Source: Clostridium sp. (GTDB lineage: Bacteria > Bacteroidota > Bacteroidia > Bacteroidales > Muribaculaceae). Taken from it: a DNA stretch of 40,092 nucleotides. Each line of letters opens with the position of its first letter. Position 1 is the stretch's first letter. The stretch spans positions 172,630 through 212,721 of the forward strand of contig JAMPBQ010000001.1 of the NCBI GenBank assembly GCA_023666615.1, read 5' to 3'. The notes beneath the pieces are model-generated. The model ran no database searches. It was not told the DNA's origin and saw only the letters and a program-made list of their open reading frames with translations. Made by a program: the position numbers and the translations under genes. Shown piece by piece: positions 5,841-13,376 of this stretch.

Positions 5841-7247
5841 TTAGAAATGGGAGGAGCCGTCAAAGCAGTGGGTGCAGATGCGGCATTTGGGGAGGCCGAT
5901 TGCCTGGACGAGGTCTTCAATGGTGCTGAATTTTAGGGAATCGAGGCCGAATTTGTCGGCAATCTTCTGGACCAGGGCGTTATACTCGGGCGAGCCGGTT
6001 GTGGCGTAGGCCTGAAGGTTTTTGTTGGGGTCGCCTTCGAGCTCTTCGATGATTCGGCGCGTAATGAGCTCCATATCAGACTTTGACGATGTGAAGCCGA
6101 TGAAAGGGCAGCCGTAGATGAGCGGGGGGCAGGCGATGCGCATGTGGACCTCCTTGGCGCCGGCGTCGAAGAAAGTCTTGACGTTGTCCTTTAGCTGGGT
6201 GCCGCGGACGATAGAGTCGTCGCAGAATGCCACGCGGCGGCCTTGCATCATGTCGCGGTTTGGGATTAGCTTCATTTTGGCCACGAGGTCGCGGCGGCTT
6301 TGGTCGGAGGGCGTGAAGCTTCTGGGCCATGTCGGGGTATATTTTGCCACGCATCGGCGATAAGGGACTCCCTTTCCGCGGCTGTATCCCATGGCCATTC
6401 CGGTGCCGGAATCGGGGATGCCGCAAACGCAGTCGACCTCGGTGTCATCACGCATTCCCATCAATTCGCCGCTGACATAGCGGGCCTCGTCAACGTTTCG
6501 CCCCTCGTAGGTTGATACGGGGAAGCCATAGTAGACCCAGAGGAAAGAACAAACCTGCATTTCAGAGAGGGGCGGGGCGAGCTGCTCGACGCCGTCGGCA
6601 GTGACCTTCACGATTTCGCCGGGGCCGAGGTCGCGCACCGTCTCGTAGTCGAGATTTGGGAAGGCGGTGGTTTCGCTAGTCAGGGCGTATCCGTCGGGCT
6701 TTCGGCCGATGACGATTGGGGTGCGCCCGAGCTTGTCGCGTGCGGCGATGAGGCCGTCGGAGGTGAGCAAGAGCATTGAGCAAGAGCCTTTGATGCGCTC
6801 CTGGGCGTATCGGATGCCGGCGGCGAAATCCTCTCCCTCGTTAATGAGGGTGGCCACCATTTCGCTGGGGTTAGTGTTGCCGGAGCTTGTCTCGGCGAAA
6901 TGGACATGGTTGGCGAGCATATCCTTTTCAAGCTCCTCCATGTTAGCGATTTTCGCGACGGTGACGATAGCGAATTTTCCCAAGTGGGAATTAACGACGA
7001 TTGGCTGAGAATCGTTGTCGCTGATAACTCCGATGCCAAGATTGCCGCTGAATCTGGAAAGAATGCCCTCAAACTTTGTGCGGAAATACGTGTTTTCCAG
7101 GCTGTGAATGCTTCTCACAAAGCCGTCCTTGGGGCTGTATGTGGCCATGCCGCCCCTTTTTGTGCCAAGGTGAGAGTTATAATCCGTTCCGTAGAACAGG
7201 TCGTTTACGCAATCGCGCTTAAGCGCGGCGCCAAAAAAGCCACCCAT
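5841..7247 (-). CDS. PurF-like amidophosphoribosyltransferase paralogue lacking the N-terminal nucleophile Cys
   Basis: 468 residues. Canonical PurF catalyses the first step of purine synthesis (PRPP + glutamine to phosphoribosylamine) using a Cys exposed at position 1 after Met removal (MCGI...). Here the start reads MGGFFG, so that Cys is Gly; the next Cys is at 13. The phosphoribosyltransferase domain keeps the PRPP loop DDSIVRGT (343-350) and GIPDSGTGMA (276-285). Cys233, Cys373 or 380 and the C-terminal CRICTHC (455-461) lie where Bacillus PurF binds its 4Fe-4S cluster. Paralogues of this kind occur in Bacteroidetes beside a true PurF (from memory). It may use ammonia or a different partner, or have another role. 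Own promoter, no operon partners. Confidence 0.82.
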   Translation of the reverse strand: MGGFFGAALKRDCVNDLFYGTDYNSHLGTKRGGMATYSPKDGFVRSIHSLENTYFRTKFEGILSRFSGNLGIGVISDNDSQPIVVNSHLGKFAIVTVAKIANMEELEKDMLANHVHFAETSSGNTNPSEMVATLINEGEDFAAGIRYAQERIKGSCSMLLLTSDGLIAARDKLGRTPIVIGRKPDGYALTSETTAFPNLDYETVRDLGPGEIVKVTADGVEQLAPPLSEMQVCSFLWVYYGFPVSTYEGRNVDEARYVSGELMGMRDDTEVDCVCGIPDSGTGMAMGYSRGKGVPYRRCVAKYTPTWPRSFTPSDQSRRDLVAKMKLIPNRDMMQGRRVAFCDDSIVRGTQLKDNVKTFFDAGAKEVHMRIACPPLIYGCPFIGFTSSKSDMELITRRIIEELEGDPNKNLQAYATTGSPEYNALVQKIADKFGLDSLKFSTIEDLVQAIGLPKCRICTHCFDGSSHF

Positions 7248-7274
7248 AGATTTTTACCTTATGTTTTGAAAGCG

Positions 7275-7282
7275 CAAAGGTA
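7275..7282 (-). promoter_or_regulatory. purF-like gene promoter -7 element
   Basis: TACCTTTG (7282 to 7275), 28 bases before the start codon; the -33 box is weak (TTTCG around 7305). Confidence 0.5.
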
Positions 7283-7364
7283 ATGAAATTTTCTGTTACG
7301 GCGAAATATGGCGGGATGGAAAATTTCCAAAAAAATCAGAAATAATTGATTTGAATGGCTTATT

Positions 7365-7389
7365 GTCTTAACTTTTTGTCTTAACTTTG
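7365..7389 (+). promoter_or_regulatory. Tandem GTCTTAACTTT elements (distal rfbA promoter candidates)
   Basis: The motif GTCTTAACTTT occurs twice 13 bases apart (7366 and 7379), giving TAACTTTT and then TAACTTTG (7382-7389). Either can serve as a -7 box, but no well-spaced TTTG is present. They lie 220 bases before rfbA. Nothing else convincing lies between 7390 and 7532. Confidence 0.35.
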
Positions 7390-7532
7390 CGGGAGGAAAT
7401 GCGCTGATTGAAATTGCGGAGGGGAGTTGGCGGAGGGCGATGTTTCTCGGATTTCCGCGGAGCTTCACGGAAAAAATTTATTTTTTTTGAAAAATTTTTT
7501 CAAGATAACGGTGAAGAGACTGCTTCAGCCCT

Positions 7533-7540
7533 TAACTTTG
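7533..7540 (+). promoter_or_regulatory. rfbA proximal promoter -7 element
   Basis: TAACTTTG, 71 bases before the rfbA start. The -33 region is a T-rich stretch (7500s) rather than a clear TTTG. Confidence 0.45.
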
Positions 7541-7611
7541 CAGAACGAGAATTAAGATTGATTGACGAAGAAACGGAATTACAAAATACAAATCGCTAAA
7601 ATACAGACGAA

Positions 7612-8508
7612 ATGAAAGGCATTGTACTGGCCGGCGGCTCCGGCACAAGACTATATCCGATAACGAAGGGCGTGAGCAAGCAGCTTCTGCCTGTGTTTGA
7701 CAAGCCAATGGTGTACTACCCTATCTCGGTGCTGATGCACGCCGGGATACGCGACATCCTCCTAATCTCGACGCCGCAGGACTTGCCCTCGTTTAAGCGC
7801 CTTCTGGGCGACGGGAGCGACTATGGCATACGCCTGCAATACGCTGAACAGCCATCGCCGGACGGCCTTGCGCAAGCCTTCATCATCGGCGAGGAGTTCA
7901 TAGGCGACGACAGCGTATGCCTTGTGCTTGGCGACAACATTTTCCACGGCAACGGGCTGACACAGCTTCTGCATCAGGCGGTGGCTGACGCTGAGGATAA
8001 GGGGAAGGCTACGGTGTTCGGCTACTGGGTGAAGGACCCGGAAAGATATGGCGTGGCGGAATTTGACGCGGAGGGGAATTGCCTGAGCATTGAGGAGAAG
8101 CCGAAGAGGCCGAAGAGCAACTATGCAGTGGTGGGCCTGTATTTCTACCCGAACGAGGTAGTGGAGATCGCTAAGACGATCAAGCCGTCGGCGCGCGGCG
8201 AGCTTGAGATTACGACGGTTAACCAGGAATTCCTGGGGCGCGGCGAGCTTAAGGTGCAGACGCTAGGCCGCGGATTCGCATGGCTTGACACGGGGACACA
8301 TGATTCGCTGAGCGACGCCAGCACGTTTGTGGAGTGCATAGAGAAGCGCCAAGGACTGAAGATAGCGTGCCTTGAGGGGATAGCCTACGGCAACGGGTGG
8401 ATTTCGACGGAGAGGCTTAGGGAGCTGGCGGCGCCGATGGCGAAGAATGACTATGGGCAGTATTTGCTGCAGATGGCGGAGGAGGAGCTGCGTACGCCTA
8501 TGCTGTGA
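7612..8508 (+). CDS. rfbA: Glucose-1-phosphate thymidylyltransferase
   Basis: 298 residues, full family length. It makes dTDP-glucose from glucose-1-phosphate and dTTP, the first step towards dTDP-L-rhamnose for surface polysaccharide. The nucleotide-binding signature GGSGTRLYP (8-16), [16 protein letters not shown], the [10 protein letters not shown] metal/active-site segment (around 105) and [10 protein letters not shown] are all present. rfbC follows after 141 bases on the same strand; rfbB and rfbD, needed to complete the pathway, are not in this window. Confidence 0.96.
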   Translation: MKGIVLAGGSGTRLYPITKGVSKQLLPVFDKPMVYYPISVLMHAGIRDILLISTPQDLPSFKRLLGDGSDYGIRLQYAEQPSPDGLAQAFIIGEEFIGDDSVCLVLGDNIFHGNGLTQLLHQAVADAEDKGKATVFGYWVKDPERYGVAEFDAEGNCLSIEEKPKRPKSNYAVVGLYFYPNEVVEIAKTIKPSARGELEITTVNQEFLGRGELKVQTLGRGFAWLDTGTHDSLSDASTFVECIEKRQGLKIACLEGIAYGNGWISTERLRELAAPMAKNDYGQYLLQMAEEELRTPML

Positions 8509-8520
8509 CTGCATTGATTT

Positions 8521-8625
8521 AGCCACGGAATTTGTTGATGGGTGGAGCTTACCACGGATTTCACGGATTCCACGGATTTTTATTTCACCGATGCTGTTGA
8601 TGGTGGGAGTTTACCACGGATTTTG
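8521..8625 (+). repeat. Intergenic direct repeats with CCACGGATT units
   Basis: Between rfbA and rfbC, TGTTGATGG...GGAG(C/T)TTACCACGGATT occurs twice, starting at 8533 and 8595 (62-bp period). CCACGGA(A)TT-type units recur at 8523, 8552, 8570 and 8613, with TCACGGATTC between two of them. The spacer looks built from a short repeated phrase, not from degraded coding sequence. Confidence 0.6.
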
Positions 8626-8649
8626 TTTATTTTTTAAAAATTTGAGAAG

Positions 8650-9210
8650 ATGGAGGTTTTTAAGACGGATATTGAAGGGGCGCTGATACTGGAGCCGAGG
8701 GTATTTACAGATGCCCGGGGATATTTCTTTGAGAGCTTCAGCGAGCGCGATTTTAAGGCGCATGTTGGCGAAACGGCCTTTGTGCAGGACAATGAGAGCA
8801 AGTCGCAGTACGGCGTGATGCGCGGGCTGCATTTCCAGGCGCCGCCCTTTGCGCAGGCAAAGCTTGTAAGGTGCGTACGGGGGAAGGTGCTGGATGTGGC
8901 GGTTGACATCCGCAAGGGGTCGCCCACGTATGGGCAGCACGTGGCTGTTGAGCTTAGCGAGGACAACCATAGGCAATTTTTTATTCCGCGAGGATTTGCG
9001 CATGGCTTCAGCGTGCTTTCGGATGAGGCGATCTTCCAATACAAGTGCGACAATTATTATGCTCCGCAGGCGGAAGGCGGCATCAACCTCATGGACGCAT
9101 CGCTTGGGATAGACTGGCGCGTAGACCCGTCGAAGGCCATCTTGAGCGAAAAAGACCTGCGCCATCCAGATTTCGCGAACTTTGACAGTCCTTTTGTGTT
9201 TTTAAAATAA
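8650..9210 (+). CDS. rfbC: dTDP-4-dehydrorhamnose 3,5-epimerase
   Basis: 186 residues, the normal length of the cupin-fold RmlC family. It epimerises C3 and C5 of dTDP-4-keto-6-deoxyglucose on the way to dTDP-L-rhamnose. Seen: FTDARGYFFESF (19-30), the catalytic His61 in MRGLHFQ, FIPRGFAHGF (111-120) and the tyrosine of YKCDNYY (131), the expected general acid. It is probably cotranscribed with rfbA and with the lipoprotein gene 33 bases downstream. Confidence 0.96.
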   Translation: MEVFKTDIEGALILEPRVFTDARGYFFESFSERDFKAHVGETAFVQDNESKSQYGVMRGLHFQAPPFAQAKLVRCVRGKVLDVAVDIRKGSPTYGQHVAVELSEDNHRQFFIPRGFAHGFSVLSDEAIFQYKCDNYYAPQAEGGINLMDASLGIDWRVDPSKAILSEKDLRHPDFANFDSPFVFLK

Positions 9211-9243
9211 TTGTAAAGGATTTAAGACAAAAAGGAAAACGAG

Positions 9244-10206
9244 ATGAAGAAGATTTTATACTTTCTGACGATAGCGTGCGCCGCTATTTTCGCGGCATCC
9301 TGCGCAAAGGAAAAGGCGGCTGAGGGGCCTAAGGTGGAGAAGCACACCTACCTCTACGCCATCAAGGGCGATGATTCGCTCTATGTAGACAGATATTCAA
9401 AGGCGGACACCGCCCAGCAGCCGGCGCTGATATTCGTGTTCGGCGGCGGATTCAAGGGCGGCAGCCGCTCAAATCAGGAGTATATGCCCTTCTTCAACTT
9501 TATGGCCGAGAGAGGCTATCAGGTGATTTCGATAGATTACCGCACAATGCTGTCGCGCATCAGCCCCGATTCCCTGAAGACGCCCATAGGATTCGTGGGG
9601 GCATTGCAGTGCGCGATTGACACGGCTGTTGTCGACCTCTACGACGCCACGGCCTTTGTGCTGAACAACACGGCGATATGGGGCATTGACAAGGACAGGA
9701 TAGCGGCCTGCGGGTCAAGCGCCGGCGCCATCACGGTGCTCCAGGGGGAGTTTTACCGAGCCAACGGGCTGCCGATTGCCAAGCGCCTGCCGGGGACATT
9801 CAATTATGCCGGCATAATCTCGTGCAGCGGCGCCATCGCATCGCCAACGGCTCCGGCCTGGAAGCATAACCCATGCCCAATAATGCTATTCCACGGCGAC
9901 GCTGACAATGTGGTGCCTTACAAGGAGGCGGCGATACCCGGAGTGGCGGGCCTATGGGGATCGGCGACGATAGCGGATGAACTTAAAGGCCAGCGGGCGT
10001 CATATTCCTTCACCACAATAGAGAACGCCGCGCATGAGGTGGCTGTGGACGCGTTTGTGGATTATCCTTATGTGATGGAACAGTTCTTGCAGACACAGGC
10101 TTTTGGCGGCAAGGAGCTGCAAGCGACGTCGACGATAAGCGATATCCACGCCAAGGAGAAGAATAAGGAGTTTGGGCTTGGGGATTACATAAAGAGCAAT
10201 ATGTAA
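9244..10206 (+). CDS. Lipoprotein alpha/beta hydrolase (carboxylesterase-like)
   Basis: 320 residues. A short hydrophobic signal ends in the lipobox FAASC (Cys20), so it should be lipid-anchored in the envelope. The hydrolase core shows an oxyanion segment VFGGGFKGGS (65-74, resembling HGGG of the hormone-sensitive lipase type), the nucleophile elbow GSSAG (157-161, Ser159), Asp in HGDADNVVPY (219 or 221) and His264 in NAAHEV. The substrate is unknown; esters on surface or dietary glycans are a guess. It is downstream of rfbC in the same direction with no obvious promoter of its own, but a functional link to rhamnose is not evident. Confidence 0.85.
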   Translation: MKKILYFLTIACAAIFAASCAKEKAAEGPKVEKHTYLYAIKGDDSLYVDRYSKADTAQQPALIFVFGGGFKGGSRSNQEYMPFFNFMAERGYQVISIDYRTMLSRISPDSLKTPIGFVGALQCAIDTAVVDLYDATAFVLNNTAIWGIDKDRIAACGSSAGAITVLQGEFYRANGLPIAKRLPGTFNYAGIISCSGAIASPTAPAWKHNPCPIMLFHGDADNVVPYKEAAIPGVAGLWGSATIADELKGQRASYSFTTIENAAHEVAVDAFVDYPYVMEQFLQTQAFGGKELQATSTISDIHAKEKNKEFGLGDYIKSNM

Positions 10207-10258
10207 GAGGCGGCAGACTGGATTTGCCGCAGGCGCTGAAAAGATTTGCAAAAAGGGA

Positions 10259-10298
10259 GGACAAATGCTGTAACCACAACGACGCCTCTACGAGGCTT
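10259..10298 (+). repeat. Dispersed 40-bp repeat, copy A (with TAC-loop hairpin)
   Basis: GGACAAATGCTGTAACCACAA followed by (C)GACGCCTCTACGAGGCTT. It matches copy B at 17194-17232 except for one inserted C. The 3' part is the hairpin GCCTC-TAC-GAGGC. Confidence 0.7.
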
Positions 10299-10312
10299 TG
10301 GTGTGTTTTTTT
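10284..10312 (+). terminator. Terminator after the lipoprotein gene, formed by the dispersed repeat
   Basis: Hairpin GCCTC-TAC-GAGGC (10284-10296), then TTTGGTGTG and T7 ending at 10312. It lies between the plus-strand lipoprotein gene and convergent gluQ. Confidence 0.5.
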
Positions 10313-10320
10313 ACTACTTC

Positions 10321-11262
10321 CTACAATTTGATGAGGGGGCGTGGATTGGGGATTGGGGAGGGATTGAACTTGGGGAGAAGGGAGGCGGGGGCGCATGGGG
10401 TTGGGGCCGGCTGGAGGCCGGCGAGGTGAGCGATGAGGCCGATAATTTCTTCGGGGGCGCGGGTTTTGCGCAGTTCCTCCATGCTTAGGCTGCGGTCACG
10501 CTTTGAGAGGCGCTGGCCTTCGGAGTTGCAAATCAGGGGGACATGGGCGTAGCGGGGGCGCGGCCATCCAAACAGGTCGTAGAGATAACTTTGCTGGGCG
10601 GCTGAGAGCAAGAGGTCGCAACCCCTGACCACCTCAGTGACGCCCATAAGGGCATCATCGACGACCACCGCCAATTGATAGGCCCAACCGCCATCGGCCC
10701 TACGCAAGACGAAATCGCCGCAGTGCTTTGCCAAATTGACCTCTTGACGACCGAAAGCGTCATCCTCCACATAAATAATTTCATCTGGCACATATAGGCG
10801 CCAAGCGCCGATGCCATCGGCGGAGGCGGGGAATGGGGGCTGAGGGGCGGGACGGCATGCGCCACCGTAGACGATGCGTCCGTCAGATTCATGCGGGGCC
10901 TGCTGGGCCAAAATGTCGGCGCGGCGGCATGCGCAGCGGTAGAGCAATCCACGCTCCCTGAGCTCGTCGAAATACTTCTGATACACATCGCCACGCGCGC
11001 TTTGGCTGTAAGGGCCGGCAGGGCCAATATTGTCCAAGCCGCCTTCATCCCAATGAAGCCCGAGCCAACGCAAATCATCCTCGATAAGTCGGGCATACTC
11101 CAGCTTAGACCTTTGGCGGTCAAGATCCTCAATGCGTAGAAGCCACTTTCCGCCCTTTGACTTGGCTGAGAGCCAGGAAAGAAGGGCGGAAAAGACATTG
11201 CCAAGGTGCATCCTGCCGCTTGGCGAGGGAGCGAAGCGCCCCTTAACGAGGTCGGGCGTCAT
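10321..11262 (-). CDS. gluQ: Glutamyl-Q tRNA(Asp) synthetase
   Basis: 313 residues: a GluRS catalytic domain without the anticodon-binding part. The enzyme activates glutamate and attaches it to queuosine at position 34 of tRNA-Asp. Seen: HIGH-type motif FAPSPSGRMHLGN (10-22), RIEDLD (43-48), zinc ligands Cys110, Cys112, Tyr132 and Cys136, and the KMSKS-type LSKRD (about 257). The start codon overlaps the stop of the upstream HD-phosphodiesterase gene by 4 bp, so translation is probably coupled. Last gene of the relA/spoT-pgpH-gluQ operon. The final 30 residues are Pro-rich and unlikely to be catalytic. Confidence 0.93.
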   Translation of the reverse strand: MTPDLVKGRFAPSPSGRMHLGNVFSALLSWLSAKSKGGKWLLRIEDLDRQRSKLEYARLIEDDLRWLGLHWDEGGLDNIGPAGPYSQSARGDVYQKYFDELRERGLLYRCACRRADILAQQAPHESDGRIVYGGACRPAPQPPFPASADGIGAWRLYVPDEIIYVEDDAFGRQEVNLAKHCGDFVLRRADGGWAYQLAVVVDDALMGVTEVVRGCDLLLSAAQQSYLYDLFGWPRPRYAHVPLICNSEGQRLSKRDRSLSMEELRKTRAPEEIIGLIAHLAGLQPAPTPCAPASLLPKFNPSPIPNPRPLIKL

Positions 11263-13355
11263 TCCGATTTAGACTTTTTGTTGGGGTCTTCGGGATAGAC
11301 AATGCGCGAATGGTACATCGTCATCAGTCGCTTAACGAAGGCGGCCTTGATGATGGCGATATCGCGGAAAAGCAGAGGCGAATCATTGTGGAGGCCATCG
11401 GCAATCTGACCGTCAATTATACGGTTGACAAGGCCGGAAATGGCCTCGGGCGTATGCTCAGAAAGCGAGCGGGAGGCAGCCTCGACAGAATCGGCCATCA
11501 TCAACAGCGATGCCTCGCGCGTTTTTGGATTAGGGCCGGGGTATGTGAAGAGCTTCTCGTCAATCTCCTCGCCGGCATGCAGCTTGCAATACGTGAAGAA
11601 GAAATACTTGGCCTTCCCCTTTCCATGGTGCTGGGCAATGAAATCCTTAATAACCGAAGGCAATCCCTCCTTATCGGCACGTTCCAGGCCATCCTTAACG
11701 TGGCCGATAATAATCTCGGCGCTGCGCTCAGGCGGCAAAGCGTCGTGTGGATTCACGCCGCGCTGATTCTCGGTGAAGAAATTGGGGTTATTAATCTTGC
11801 CGATATCGTGGTAGAGCGCGCCGGCGCGCACCAACTGCTCATTTGCGTCAATCTTCAGGGCGGCGTCAGTGGCGAGATTGCTGACGGCCATAGAATGCTG
11901 GAATGTGCCGGGGCACTGCTGCGAAAGCTCACGCAGGATTGGATTATTAGTGTCTGTGAGCTCGATGAGCGTGACAATCGACACAAACCCGAAGCTCCTC
12001 TCCACAGCGACCATCAAGATATAGGCCATAGAGGCCAATGCAGCGCTCACGCCCAAGCTAATCACCATCCGCCACTGGAAGCCGGAGGCATTGCCATTCA
12101 ACATCAGCTCGATGGCAACATATCCACAAATATATGCCAAAAAGACATAGATTGAAGTGCGCAAGAGCTGCGAACGCTTGGCCAGCTCGGTAAGGGAATA
12201 CGTGGCGGCGATGGACGCGGCAAGCTGCAGGAAAATAAATTCCAGGGGGAAAGAAACGACGCCCGCGCAAAGAACCACCAACACCAACGAAGTGAAAATG
12301 GCAGAAGGGGCATCGAAGAACACAATCATCAGCACAGGCACAATGGCGAACGGCACGAGATAGATGCCGCTGTCGAAATAACGGTCAAGGCCCACGCCAA
12401 CGAGGAAGAAAAGCGTAATCATAATGAGCACGAAAGCCATGGCCTGGCGACTCTCCCAAATCTTCGGCTCGGTGAATCGGAAGAAAGTCATCAGCGAGGC
12501 GATGGCGATGGCCACATACAGGAATTGGCCGAACCACATAAGGAGCATGCTGCGCGAGCCGCCGGAGACCTTTTCGTCAATCATCCGCTCATACGTCTGC
12601 AGGTTAGTGAAATCCTGCGACGAAATAACATTTCCCTTATCAATAATGGTTTGGCCCTGCTGAATGACGCCGCTAATGACGGCGCCCATGCGCACGTTGA
12701 GCTGATTGAGCTCATCGGCGTAGAGCCTTTCAGAAGTAGAACGATTATATGCGATGTTGGGCTTGATCACCTCCTCCAGCTTTTCAGATTCAATCCACTT
12801 TTCGGCGGAAACGGAATCGGCGTCGATAGAGCCATCATCGTCAATGACCGAAGCAATGTATCGCGAAAGGAGGCTAGGGGTGGTGATGGGGCCGCCAAGC
12901 TTCTTGCCCACGATGTTATCCTTTTGCAGGCGGACCTGGGCGAGCGAGCCATCGGAAACGCGGGCGGCATAGGAATCGTCAATCACATAGCCCTTATAGG
13001 CATTTTGCAATAGGGCCACGGCACGCTGGCGCATGCGCTTGAGATTTTCCGAGGGCTCCATGGCGGCATCCTGATGCGACCACTTGGCCAGGAGCTCTGT
13101 TACGACCTCCTTCGAGGCATCGGGCTGAGGGGTGAACACCGGCACGAAAATGCGGTCGAGCGAGTCGCGGACAGCCTTCATTGTAGCCGTATCAGGGCGA
13201 ATGGGTATATCGAAGGGGGCAATGAGCTTGGCGTAATTCCAAGGGCGTCCCTGCTCATACTTATAGTGAGTGCTTTCAGGATGCGGGAAAAAATAAACGA
13301 TAATGGCTGTGGCGATCAAGCTCAGAATCGTATTGAAGAGAAGCTTGTTTTTCAT
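11259..13355 (-). CDS. pgpH: 7TM-HD domain phosphodiesterase, PgpH-like (c-di-AMP hydrolase)
   Basis: 698 residues, inner membrane. An N-terminal membrane helix (about 5-23), an extracytoplasmic 7TMR-HDED domain (about 40-265), seven membrane helices (about 270-455), then a cytoplasmic HD domain. Metal ligands seen: His487, HDIGK (516-520), His552, His576/His577 and Asp622. The architecture is that of PgpH, which hydrolyses c-di-AMP to pApA. Function here is inferred from family. It starts 21 bases after the relA/spoT stop and overlaps gluQ by 4 bp. Joint transcription with the (p)ppGpp enzyme is notable because (p)ppGpp is known to inhibit c-di-AMP phosphodiesterases in Firmicutes. Confidence 0.88.
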   Translation of the reverse strand: MKNKLLFNTILSLIATAIIVYFFPHPESTHYKYEQGRPWNYAKLIAPFDIPIRPDTATMKAVRDSLDRIFVPVFTPQPDASKEVVTELLAKWSHQDAAMEPSENLKRMRQRAVALLQNAYKGYVIDDSYAARVSDGSLAQVRLQKDNIVGKKLGGPITTPSLLSRYIASVIDDDGSIDADSVSAEKWIESEKLEEVIKPNIAYNRSTSERLYADELNQLNVRMGAVISGVIQQGQTIIDKGNVISSQDFTNLQTYERMIDEKVSGGSRSMLLMWFGQFLYVAIAIASLMTFFRFTEPKIWESRQAMAFVLIMITLFFLVGVGLDRYFDSGIYLVPFAIVPVLMIVFFDAPSAIFTSLVLVVLCAGVVSFPLEFIFLQLAASIAATYSLTELAKRSQLLRTSIYVFLAYICGYVAIELMLNGNASGFQWRMVISLGVSAALASMAYILMVAVERSFGFVSIVTLIELTDTNNPILRELSQQCPGTFQHSMAVSNLATDAALKIDANEQLVRAGALYHDIGKINNPNFFTENQRGVNPHDALPPERSAEIIIGHVKDGLERADKEGLPSVIKDFIAQHHGKGKAKYFFFTYCKLHAGEEIDEKLFTYPGPNPKTREASLLMMADSVEAASRSLSEHTPEAISGLVNRIIDGQIADGLHNDSPLLFRDIAIIKAAFVKRLMTMYHSRIVYPEDPNKKSKSE

Positions 13356-13376
13356 ACGGAAGCGGATATTAGCGAA

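Noticed and set aside
7408-7599. 63-codon frame upstream of rfbA.
   Set aside because: Low-complexity translation, overlaps the proximal promoter, no conserved motif.
10381-10420. Pro-rich C-terminus of GluQ-RS as a frameshift.
   Set aside because: The frame is intact to the stop, the catalytic motifs are complete, and the tail is short; natural divergence is more likely.
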